A stretch of 6,882 nt of DNA from Candidatus Zixiibacteriota bacterium (GCA_029933635.1 JAOZNS010000142.1:1-6882), one strand, 5' to 3'; counted from the stretch's first letter, positions 1 through 5,464 are shown. The notes: generated from the letters alone by a model not told the origin. Numbers and translations: made by a program.

Positions 1-37
1 AGAAGGAATAGGAAATGGTGAAACTCCAAAATCCAAC

Positions 38-90
38 CGATAACACAGGCTATATGCCATTAAAACGGCACATAGCCTTAACCGTTAGCC
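38..90. repeat. attC-like palindromic site (left)
   Basis: Seen: a 53-base imperfect palindrome. The outer cores are CGATAAC (38-44) and GTTAGCC (84-90). The inner arms are AGGCTAT (47-53) and ATAGCCT (72-78), continued by TGCC (55-58) with GGCA (67-70), with one a/c mismatch and the 8-base loop attaaaac. Known: integron attC sites are short imperfect palindromes bounded by RYYYAAC and GTTRRRY cores, with little other conservation. The cores here match only partly (GTTAGCC 6 of 7), so the call rests mainly on architecture and on its relation to the second site. It would belong to a preceding cassette that lies mostly outside the window. It could instead be an unrelated hairpin or an old terminator; no T-tract follows it. 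Confidence 0.42.
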
Positions 91-98
91 GAAATCGC

Positions 99-116
99 AC
101 CCATGAATCATTGGGT
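99..116. promoter_or_regulatory. Dyad upstream of the toxin-antitoxin pair, possible operator
   Basis: ACCC-ATGA (99-106) is complementary to TCAT-GGGT (108-111 and 113-116), with one central base and one bulged T. It lies 46 bases before the toxin start, where an autoregulatory operator of a toxin-antitoxin operon would be expected. No convincing -35/-10 pair is visible next to it, and the antitoxin here lacks a helix-turn-helix, so the operator role is weakly supported. Confidence 0.2.
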
Positions 117-162
117 TAAAGAAAATGGAACTTCAGCAAAAAGAAAGTAGAAGTCTAAGGCA

Positions 163-480
163 ATGGGAATAGATTTGGGGAAGTTGAGAGAAGTTATAAA
201 ATCTGGTAGATTTGAATGGAGGAAGCATACTCTTGTTAGGCTTGCCGAAAAGAATATTTCCCAAGACGTGGCCATTGAAGTGATTATGAAGGGAGAGGTT
301 ATTGAAGATTATCCCCATAATACTCCTTTCCCCAGTTGCCTTATGTTAGGGTGGGTAGGAGGAAAACCTTATCACGTGGTTGTAAGTTTTGACAAGGATT
401 CAGGAATGGGATACATTATTACCGCCTATGAGCCAAGTTTGGATAAGTTTGAACCTGATTTCAAAACAAGGAGGCGATAG
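163..480 (+). CDS. DUF4258 domain protein, probable RelE-like toxin
   Basis: A 105-residue protein recognised as DUF4258 from its middle and end: H22 with a basic/hydrophobic helix (residues 21-33), GEVIEDYP (44-51), the FPSCL turn (56-60), a strand around KPYHVVVSFD (68-77), then YIITAYEP (84-91) and a basic tail EPDFKTRRR (97-105). DUF4258 proteins resemble the RelE/ParE fold and often pair with YgiT-type zinc-finger proteins, which suggests an mRNA- or ribosome-directed toxin; activity is inferred. An in-frame TAG at 148-150 leaves ATG 163 as the only ATG able to give the complete domain. Its Shine-Dalgarno is poor (AAGG only two bases upstream). The stop is two bases before the next gene, so the two are almost certainly cotranscribed, toxin first. 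The length is normal for the family. Confidence 0.8.
   Translation: MGIDLGKLREVIKSGRFEWRKHTLVRLAEKNISQDVAIEVIMKGEVIEDYPHNTPFPSCLMLGWVGGKPYHVVVSFDKDSGMGYIITAYEPSLDKFEPDFKTRRR
468..474 (+). promoter_or_regulatory. Ribosome binding site of the antitoxin gene, inside the toxin gene
   Basis: AAGGAGG lies within the last codons of the toxin gene and 8 bases before ATG 483. It is far stronger than the site of the toxin gene, which would favour antitoxin synthesis from the shared message, as a toxin-antitoxin operon requires when the toxin comes first. Confidence 0.6.
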
Positions 481-482
481 AA

Positions 483-701
483 ATGAGTAAATGTCCTTTA
501 TGTGGAGGGGAAAAAATCCTCGGCAAGACCACTTATGCGGTAGATTTAGGAGATAAGATTATAATGGTTCGTTCTGTACCTGCTCAAATTTGTTCTCAAT
601 GTGGAGAGGAGTGGATTGATGCTCAGACGGCACATACCTTAGAGGAAATTGTAAATGAAACTAAGAAGCGAGCTTGCCAAGTTGAAGTTTTATCCTTTTA
701 A
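483..701 (+). CDS. YgiT-type zinc finger protein, probable antitoxin
   Basis: A 72-residue protein with two CxxC pairs, C4-x2-C7 and C37-x2-C40, followed by GEEW (41-44). This is the layout of the YgiT-type zinc-finger domain found at the N-terminus of MqsA. The pairs should bind one zinc ion; the segment between them is a strand-rich stretch starting at TTYAVD. After a predicted helix (residues 46-63) the protein ends, so the C-terminal helix-turn-helix that lets MqsA bind DNA is absent, and it may neutralise its partner without repressing the operon directly. It directly follows the DUF4258 gene (two-base gap), a pairing common in bacterial genomes. Antitoxin function is inferred from family and context. 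Confidence 0.8.
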   Translation: MSKCPLCGGEKILGKTTYAVDLGDKIIMVRSVPAQICSQCGEEWIDAQTAHTLEEIVNETKKRACQVEVLSF

Positions 702-725
702 AAATTAGGGTGGTATGGCAACTTC

Positions 726-813
726 GGCTAACACGGTGTTTGTGGCTCCGGTACTTCGCACCTCTACCCAAATCCGCCTTTGGTGGAGTTCGCAAAAACC
801 GAAATCGTTATAC
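726..813. repeat. attC-like palindromic site (right)
   Basis: Seen: an 88-base imperfect palindrome just after the antitoxin gene. The left core is GGCTAAC (726-732) and the right core GTTATAC (807-813). Between them 734-749 (CGGTGTTTGTGGCTCC) pairs with 785-801 (GGAGTTCGCAAAAACCG), with one mismatch, one wobble and an extra base. The loop holds a second hairpin, CCAAA/TTTGG around TCCGCC (768-783). Known: attC sites fold this way from one strand, with unpaired bases, and range from about 57 to 140 bases. The left core complements GTTAGCC at 84-90 exactly rather than GTTATAC, as expected when the right core comes from whatever follows the cassette. The core consensus match is imperfect. A dispersed intergenic palindrome of another kind is the main alternative. 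Confidence 0.48.
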
Positions 814-866
814 GCCATTGGGGGTGAATGGTCTCAACGAGGTGAAGGAAGGAGTGGAGTGGGGTA

Positions 867-929
867 ATGGATAAGGCAGCGGAAATAGCTTCTTTGAGTC
901 ATGATTACTTTGTAGAAGAGCTCGTCTAA
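867..929 (+). CDS. Doubtful 20-residue ORF or gene remnant
   Basis: ATG 867 opens a 20-codon frame ending in TAA at 927-929, with purine-rich sequence (AAGGAG, 848-853) 13 bases upstream. The product begins MDKAAEI and ends in VEELV, an amphipathic helix-like piece that I do not recognise. It sits between the right attC-like site and the acyl-CoA dehydrogenase gene, so it could be the first codons of a cassette gene lost by truncation, or chance. The rest of 814-971 shows nothing further that I can support. Confidence 0.12.
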   Translation: MDKAAEIASLSHDYFVEELV

Positions 930-971
930 GAGACTAATTTACTTTAAAGGTCTAAAAAACAAGGAGCGCTT

Positions 972-2114
972 ATGGATTTTGAACTTACTGAGGAACAGAG
1001 GATGGTGAAGGAGGCGACTTCTGATTTCGCTAAAAATACCCTTCTTCCTCAAGCCCAGGAGTTCGATGAGAAGGAGGAGATCCCCAAAGAGATTTATAAA
1101 CAGCTGGCTCAGTTGGGATATTTGGGCATGCTCCTCCCCGAAGAATACGGGGGCTCCAATCTTGATTTTGTCAGTTACATTTGTGCCATGGAGGAGTTCG
1201 CCAAGGCTTGTGCCGCCTTGGAGATCGCACTCTCGGTGCATAACTCGTTGGTATGTGATGCCATCTTGAGTTTCGGGACAGAAGAGCAGAAGAAAAAATA
1301 TCTTCCCCTCCTTGCTCGGGGTGATAAAATCGGCGCATATTCCTTGACTGAACCGGGTTCGGGCACCGATGCGGGGAGCCTGAGAACCACGGCCTTGCTC
1401 CAAAATGATCACTATCTGGTAAACGGGACTAAAACTTTCGTCACCAACGGAGGAATCGCTGATCTTTTTGTTGTCTTTGTGCTGACCGAGCCGGAGCTTA
1501 AATCCAAAGGCATCTCCTGTCTTCTGGTGGAAAGGGGAACCGAGGGCTTCACCATCGGGGCTAAGGAGAAGAAGATGGGAATCAAAGGATCGGATACCAG
1601 AGAGCTTTCCTTTGTAGATTGCAAAATTCCTAAAAGGAACCTATTGGGTGAGGAAAACCAGGGGTTCAAAATTGCTCTTTCTCTTTTGAACTCTGGCAGG
1701 ATTGGGGTGGGAGCCCAATGCGTGGGGATCGCTCAGGCAGCTTTCGATGAAGCCCTGAAATACTCCAAGGAGAGGGTTCAATTTGGACAGCCCATTTGCA
1801 ACTTTCAAGCTATCGCCTTCAAATTGGCAGATATGGCTACCCAGATAGATGCGGCAAGACTTCTGGTGTATCGGGCCGCTCATCTTAAAAGCAAAGGGAT
1901 AAGGTGCAATCGGGAAGCTTCCATGGCAAAGCTTTTTGCCTCGGAGGTGGCAAACCGGGTGGTAAATGAGGCAGTTCAGATTCATGGAGGGTATGGCTAC
2001 ATGAAGGAGTATCCGGTGGAGAGATACTTCCGGGATGCACGAGTGACGGAGATATATGAGGGAACCTCGGAGGCGCAGAGAATCGTCATCTCCAGAGACC
2101 TTCTGAAGGACTAA
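972..2114 (+). CDS. Acyl-CoA dehydrogenase (first of two)
   Basis: A 380-residue cytoplasmic FAD flavoenzyme that introduces the alpha,beta double bond in an acyl-CoA and passes electrons to ETF. The three parts of the family are present: an all-helical N-terminal domain (about 1-118), a beta-domain with the flavin/substrate loop GAYSLTEPGSGTDAG (121-135), and a C-terminal helical domain with the FAD-contact region around QIHGGYGYM and the catalytic glutamate in YEGTSE (E363). That Glu position is the one used by short-chain and butyryl-CoA dehydrogenases, so a short or branched C4-C5 substrate is likely; the exact substrate cannot be read. AAGGAG (961-966) lies 5 bases before the ATG. A weak promoter-like pair (TTGTAG 910, ACTAAT 933, spacer 17) precedes it. 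It is the first gene of the metabolic cluster, 14 bases ahead of its paralogue. No ETF genes are visible. Confidence 0.93.
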   Translation: MDFELTEEQRMVKEATSDFAKNTLLPQAQEFDEKEEIPKEIYKQLAQLGYLGMLLPEEYGGSNLDFVSYICAMEEFAKACAALEIALSVHNSLVCDAILSFGTEEQKKKYLPLLARGDKIGAYSLTEPGSGTDAGSLRTTALLQNDHYLVNGTKTFVTNGGIADLFVVFVLTEPELKSKGISCLLVERGTEGFTIGAKEKKMGIKGSDTRELSFVDCKIPKRNLLGEENQGFKIALSLLNSGRIGVGAQCVGIAQAAFDEALKYSKERVQFGQPICNFQAIAFKLADMATQIDAARLLVYRAAHLKSKGIRCNREASMAKLFASEVANRVVNEAVQIHGGYGYMKEYPVERYFRDARVTEIYEGTSEAQRIVISRDLLKD

Positions 2115-2128
2115 CCAAGGAGATCCCG

Positions 2129-3262
2129 ATGAAAATTTCTGAACAACATCAACGGTTTCGTCAGAAGATAAGGGAGTTTGCAGAAAGGGAGATTGAGCCC
2201 AAGGCAAAGCAGTTAGACCAGGAGGGGAAGTTCCCCTTCGATACCATCAAGAAGTTAAGCGAGATGGGGATTATGGGGATGGTGGTTCCTAAGGAATATG
2301 GCGGATCAGGTTATGATACCCTTAGCTATAGCATCGCGGTGGAGGAGATTTCCAGAGTTTGTGGCTCTACCGGCATCACGGTGGCGGCACACAACTCCTT
2401 GGGACTTTATCCCATTTATCTTTTTGGGACCGAGGAGCAGAAAAGAAAATACCTGCCCGATTTAGCCTCGGGAAAGAAGTTAGGATCATTTGGCTTAACT
2501 GAGCCTGAGGCTGGTTCGGATGCGGCAGGCACCAAAACCACGGCAGTTTTGGATGGCGATTCCTATGTGATCAATGGATCCAAATGTTTCATTACCAACG
2601 CCAGCGTGGGAGAGACCTTTGTGATCACCGCAGTCACAGACAAAAGTAAAGGCTACAAAGGAATAAGCTCCTTCATCCTGGAAAAGGGAATGAAGGGTTT
2701 TTCTGTGGGGAAAAAAGAAAACAAGATGGGACTCAGAGGTTCAGACACTGCCACCCTCATCTTTGAGGATCTGAGAGTTCCCAAGGAGAATCTTTTGGGA
2801 AAAGAGGGGGAGGGATTCAAGCAGTTTATGATAACGCTGGATGGTGGAAGGATCAGCATCGGCGCCATGGCTTTGGGGATCGCGCAGGGGGCATTCGATA
2901 AAGCTTTGAGTTATGCCAAGGAGAGAAAACAGTTTGATCAGCCCATCGCCAACTTTCAAGCCATTCAATGGAAGCTGGCTGACATGGCCACCCAGATTGA
3001 GGCGGCAAGGCATCTGATATATCACGCCTCTGAACTGAAGGATAGAAAGGAGAAATTCATCCGGGAGTCCGCCATGGCAAAGCTTTTCGCCTCAGAGGTT
3101 GGAAGATGGGTGACCTATCAAGCCATTCAGATCTTTGGCGGATATGGATACATGTGTGAGTATCCGTTGGAAAGATACCTAAGAGATGTCAAGCTCTGTG
3201 AGATTGGGGAAGGAACCTCAGAGATTCAAAGGTTGATCATCGCCCGTGAGCTTTTGAGATAA
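2129..3262 (+). CDS. Acyl-CoA dehydrogenase (second of two)
   Basis: A 377-residue paralogue of the preceding protein, alike along the whole length, with the same order of domains. The loop GSFGLTEPEAGSDAAG follows the N-terminal helical domain, and the C-terminal domain carries QIFGGYGYM and GEGTSE with the catalytic glutamate at E361. Short-chain, isovaleryl, 2-methylbutyryl or butyryl-CoA are plausible substrates; the GEGTSE form is frequent in bacterial butyryl- and branched-chain acyl-CoA dehydrogenases. AAGGAG (2117-2122) stands 6 bases before ATG 2129, and only 14 bases separate it from the upstream stop, so the two are one transcription unit. Keeping two intact paralogues suggests two chain types (for example straight versus branched) or two directions of flux; this is inference. 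Confidence 0.93.
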   Translation: MKISEQHQRFRQKIREFAEREIEPKAKQLDQEGKFPFDTIKKLSEMGIMGMVVPKEYGGSGYDTLSYSIAVEEISRVCGSTGITVAAHNSLGLYPIYLFGTEEQKRKYLPDLASGKKLGSFGLTEPEAGSDAAGTKTTAVLDGDSYVINGSKCFITNASVGETFVITAVTDKSKGYKGISSFILEKGMKGFSVGKKENKMGLRGSDTATLIFEDLRVPKENLLGKEGEGFKQFMITLDGGRISIGAMALGIAQGAFDKALSYAKERKQFDQPIANFQAIQWKLADMATQIEAARHLIYHASELKDRKEKFIRESAMAKLFASEVGRWVTYQAIQIFGGYGYMCEYPLERYLRDVKLCEIGEGTSEIQRLIIARELLR

Positions 3263-3278
3263 ATTGAGGTCCTATGTT

Positions 3279-3320
3279 TTGACCAAAATTGAGTTTGGTT
3301 AACTTTAAACCTGTTTAAAT
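3279..3320 (+). promoter_or_regulatory. Palindrome-rich gap, possible promoter/operator before the crotonase gene
   Basis: In the 83-base gap after the second acyl-CoA dehydrogenase a 9-base stem with one G-T pair (TTGACCAAA at 3279, TTTGGTTAA at 3294, loop ATTGAG) is followed by TTTAAA-CCTG-TTTAAA (3304-3319). TTGACC matches the -35 consensus in 5 of 6, but the best -10 candidate (TTTAAA at 3304) is 19 bases away and matches 4 of 6. The hairpin is AT-rich with no T-run, so it is a poor terminator. It could be a regulator site or simply an operon spacer. Confidence 0.28.
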
Positions 3321-3335
3321 CGTGGGGGAATCAAA

Positions 3336-3341
3336 AGGAGG
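3336..3341 (+). promoter_or_regulatory. Ribosome binding site that sets the crotonase start
   Basis: AGGAGG lies 4 bases before ATG 3346. The upstream in-frame GTG at 3322 has no such site and would place this motif inside the coding region, so ATG 3346 is preferred. Confidence 0.65.
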
Positions 3342-3345
3342 AAGA

Positions 3346-4119
3346 ATGGAGTTTAAGAATATCGTTATTCAGATCAAGGAGAAGGTGGGTATAGTAAAGA
3401 TCAATCGCCCGAATGCTTTGAATGCTTTAAACACCGAGACCTTACACGAGCTCAGTAAAGCCATGCATGATCTTAGCTTCGAGAATCAAGACGTAAGGGT
3501 TATCATACTTACCGGCGAAGGCAAAGCTTTCGTGGCTGGAGCAGATATCTCCGAGATGAAGGATATGTCCGCCCTTCAGGCCAGGAAGTTTTCCCAATTG
3601 GGACAAAGGGTCTTTCATTTTATAGCCAGCCAGGAAAAGCCGGTCATCGCGGCCATCAACGGTTTTGCTCTTGGGGGGGGATGCGAGCTGGCTCTTGCCT
3701 GTGACATTCGCATAGCCTCGGACAAAGCCAAGCTGGGTCAGCCGGAGGTTAATCTGGGCGTCATTCCTGGTTTTGCTGGAACCCAGAGACTTTCCAGATT
3801 GGTGGGGATGGCCCGGGCGAAGGAGATTATCTTCACCGGCGAGATGATCGATGCCCAGACCGCCTACTCGATAGGCTTGGTCAACCAGGTGGTGCCCTCA
3901 GATCAGCTCATGGACTTCTCCGTGGAGTTGGCGAATAAGATCGCCTCAAAGGGACCGACAGCGATTAAGCTGGCAAAGACGGTGATCAACCGGGGAATGC
4001 AGGCAGACCTTGCCACCGGCAGCGCTTATGAGACGGAAGCTTTTGGTCTTTGCTTTTCCACCGGTGAGCCCAGGGAGGGAATGTCTGCGTTCCTGGAGAA
4101 GACGAAGCCGAATTGGTAA
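3346..4119 (+). CDS. Enoyl-CoA hydratase (crotonase family)
   Basis: A 257-residue cytoplasmic crotonase-fold protein that adds water across the double bond of a 2-enoyl-CoA such as crotonyl-CoA, the step next to acyl-CoA dehydrogenase. INRPNALNALN (19-29) opens the CoA-binding region, AFVAGADISEM (61-71) forms one side of the oxyanion hole, and GFALGGGCELALACDI (106-121) carries the first catalytic glutamate, E114. GQPEVNLGVIPGFAGTQRL (131-149) carries the second, E134. Both acids sit at the positions found in clostridial crotonases, so hydratase rather than isomerase activity is expected. Length and both ends are full. A GTG at 3322 would add 8 residues. It follows the acyl-CoA dehydrogenases on the same strand and precedes the leucine-dehydrogenase-like gene by 94 bases. 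Chain-length preference cannot be read. Confidence 0.92.
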   Translation: MEFKNIVIQIKEKVGIVKINRPNALNALNTETLHELSKAMHDLSFENQDVRVIILTGEGKAFVAGADISEMKDMSALQARKFSQLGQRVFHFIASQEKPVIAAINGFALGGGCELALACDIRIASDKAKLGQPEVNLGVIPGFAGTQRLSRLVGMARAKEIIFTGEMIDAQTAYSIGLVNQVVPSDQLMDFSVELANKIASKGPTAIKLAKTVINRGMQADLATGSAYETEAFGLCFSTGEPREGMSAFLEKTKPNW

Positions 4120-4198
4120 ATGAAGATCTTAAAGCATAATATCAGCTTTGACCCGGCAAGCTTTTGTCTTCCAGCTCTGTCCAGTGGATTTTATCTGT

Positions 4199-4204
4199 GG
4201 GGAG
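4199..4204 (+). promoter_or_regulatory. Ribosome binding site that sets the start of the leucine-dehydrogenase-like gene
   Basis: GGGGAG lies 9 bases before ATG 4214. A longer frame could begin at TTG 4148, but that start has no purine-rich site and would add 22 residues absent from Bacillus leucine dehydrogenases, whose own N-terminus (MEIFK...) aligns with ATG 4214. Confidence 0.55.
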
Positions 4205-4213
4205 ATTGTTTCC

Positions 4214-5293
4214 ATGGAGATATTTAAATCCTTAGCTCAGGACGAACATGAGCAGGTTGCCTTCTGGTCAGACAGAGTCGCTGGCTTGAGATCTATCGTT
4301 GCCATCCATGATACCACCTTAGGTCCTGCCATCGGTGGGGTGAGGATGCACCCTTATGCCTCGGAGGAGGAAGCGCTTAAAGATGTGCTTTTGCTTTCAA
4401 AAAGCATGACCTATAAGGCGGCTGCAGCGGGCATCAATTTGGGTGGAGGCCAGGCTGTAATCATCGGGGATCCACTCAAGGATAAAAATGAGTTGATCCT
4501 GAGATCGTTTGGAAGGTTTGTGGAAAGCCTTCATGGAAGATACGTCACAGCAGAGGACGTGGGAACCACGGTGGAAGATATGGAGATAGTCCGATACGAA
4601 ACCAGATATGTTACCGGACTTTCACAAGCATTGGGTGGTGGGGGAGATCCAGGTCCTGTTTCCGCCATCGGTTTGGTTTTTGGGCTTCAAGCCTGTGTGG
4701 AGAAGGTGTTTGGAAGAAAGGAATTGAAAGGGTTATCGGTCGCCATCCAGGGTCTGGGCAATGTAGGATTCAATTTAGCCCAGCTTCTTTCCGAAAGAGG
4801 ATGCAAGCTTCTGGTGGCAGATGTGGATCAAAGGAAGGTTCTTCAGGCGAAGAAAAAGTTTGGGGCCGAGGAGGTTCCAGCGGACCAAATATATGATGTG
4901 AGAGCAGATATTTTTTCCCCCAATGCGCTGGGAGGCGTGATTAACGATCAGACCATCGAGAGATTGAAGGTCAAGATAGTGGCCGGCGCGGCAAATAATC
5001 AACTGGAGGAGGAGCGACATGGCGACCTCCTCCATCAAAAGAATATCCTTTATGCGCCAGATTTTGTGATCGGTGCAGGTGGATTGATCAACGTGGCCAA
5101 TGAACTGGAGGGCTACAATCAGGAAAGAGCCATAAAACGGGCCAGTGGGATTTATGACATATTATTCAGGGTATTGGAGAGAGCGGAAAAGGAGAACATT
5201 CCCCCATACAAGGCGGCAACCTTGTTAGCCGAAGAAAGGATAAATCAGGTAAAGAGGTTTAAACAGGGAAGGGGTGAAAAAGGAAGCTGTTAG
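4214..5293 (+). CDS. Leucine-dehydrogenase-like protein lacking the catalytic lysine
   Basis: A 359-residue Glu/Leu/Phe/Val dehydrogenase family member, collinear with Bacillus leucine dehydrogenase from the first residue. The N-terminal domain has HDTTLGPAIGG (32-42), YK at 67-68 (K68 contacts the substrate carboxylate in the family) and TAEDVGTT with D115. The Rossmann domain has GLGNVG (180-185), an acid after the second strand (D203, fits NAD) and GAANNQL (258-264). The pocket positions 40, 113, 291 and 294 are I, A, L and V, close to the L, A, V, V of the Bacillus enzyme. The odd part is INLGGGQAVIIGDP (74-87): residue 80, the general-base lysine of the family, is glutamine (codon CAG, 4451-4453). 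IGAGG replaces INAGG, giving G287. The fold is intact and the frame open, so a changed or lost reaction is more likely than decay. True oxidative deamination of leucine is doubtful. It lies between the crotonase and butyrate kinase genes, a place where bcd sits near buk in Bacillus. Confidence 0.88.
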   Translation: MEIFKSLAQDEHEQVAFWSDRVAGLRSIVAIHDTTLGPAIGGVRMHPYASEEEALKDVLLLSKSMTYKAAAAGINLGGGQAVIIGDPLKDKNELILRSFGRFVESLHGRYVTAEDVGTTVEDMEIVRYETRYVTGLSQALGGGGDPGPVSAIGLVFGLQACVEKVFGRKELKGLSVAIQGLGNVGFNLAQLLSERGCKLLVADVDQRKVLQAKKKFGAEEVPADQIYDVRADIFSPNALGGVINDQTIERLKVKIVAGAANNQLEEERHGDLLHQKNILYAPDFVIGAGGLINVANELEGYNQERAIKRASGIYDILFRVLERAEKENIPPYKAATLLAEERINQVKRFKQGRGEKGSC

Positions 5294-5308
5294 TAAAAGG
5301 GGAACAAA

Positions 5309-5350
5309 TGTTGTCGGTTAACTTCCAACAGGTGAGAAAAATCATATAAT
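5309..5350 (+). promoter_or_regulatory. Operator-like dyad with perfect -10 box upstream of butyrate kinase
   Basis: A 22-base dyad TGTTG-N3-GTTAAC-N3-CAACA (5309-5330) is followed by TATAAT at 5345-5350. The position where a -35 box would lie (5322-5327) is CTTCCA, a 3 of 6 match, and falls inside the dyad. That is the geometry of an activator- or repressor-controlled promoter. Transcription would start near 5357, giving a leader of roughly 270 bases to ATG 5630. The promoter is inferred; only the dyad and the hexamer are direct observations. Confidence 0.33.
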
Positions 5351-5406
5351 TTTGGGGTTTTATTCACTTTCTAGATGGATGAAAAGGGGGAGATAAGGGG
5401 AGAGGT

Positions 5407-5464
5407 AAAAAAAGAGCCCCATATATATGCTCTTTGAGCCAAACCGTGGTATTCACCGGGGCTC
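5407..5464 (-). terminator. Structured inverted repeat, intrinsic-terminator-like on the minus strand
   Basis: GAGCCCC (5414-5420) and GGGGCTC (5458-5464) form a perfect 7-bp GC-rich stem. Seven A residues (5407-5413) become a seven-T run after the stem when read on the minus strand, the form of a Rho-independent terminator. The 37-base interior is not a plain loop: it contains GCTC-TTT-GAGC (5429-5439) and GGT-ATTC-ACC (5448-5457), giving a three-way-junction shape. No minus-strand gene is recognisable upstream, so it might end a small RNA. On the plus strand no T-run follows, so it would not terminate the leucine-dehydrogenase-like transcript. Confidence 0.42.

Larger units (their letters stand above)
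85..807 (+). mobile_element. Putative integron gene cassette carrying a toxin-antitoxin pair
   Basis: Inference from structure: the unit runs from the G/TT cut point of the left attC-like site to the same point of the right one. In a real cassette the first bases (TTRRRY) originate from the R' core of its own attC, so they should complement its R'' core. Here GTTAGCCGAA (84-93) is the exact reverse complement of TTCGGCTAAC (723-732), which is that prediction met over 10 bases. The content, a compact two-gene toxin-antitoxin pair with little spacer, is typical of cassettes in chromosomal integrons. No integrase or attI is visible. The 9-base direct repeat CCGAAATCG at 89-97 and 799-807 leaves open another kind of insertion. 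Confidence 0.45.

Noticed and set aside
910..938. Promoter-like pair TTGTAG / ACTAAT with 17-base spacer before the first acyl-CoA dehydrogenase
   Set aside because: Only 3 of 6 and 4 of 6 consensus matches, which is expected often by chance; mentioned in the gene entry but not called as a feature.
1..971. CRISPR array, tRNA or rRNA in the left part
   Set aside because: There is no regularly spaced repeat and no cloverleaf with TTC-type loop signals; the palindromes fit attC-like sites better.
939..1412. Long minus-strand open frame opposite the first acyl-CoA dehydrogenase
   Set aside because: It is a frame shadow of a clearly recognised enzyme gene and its translation shows no family features; similar shadows at 1641-2207 and 6032-6517 were rejected for the same reason.
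4148..4213. N-terminal extension of the leucine-dehydrogenase-like protein from TTG 4148
   Set aside because: No ribosome site lies before it; the 22 residues do not belong to the family, and ATG 4214 has a site at 4199-4204 and aligns with residue 1 of Bacillus leucine dehydrogenases.
5414..5464. Known riboswitch in the butyrate kinase leader
   Set aside because: I compared the stem-loop region by eye with the common classes (SAM, TPP, glycine, fluoride, c-di-GMP, THF, molybdenum cofactor) and found none of their conserved core sequences.
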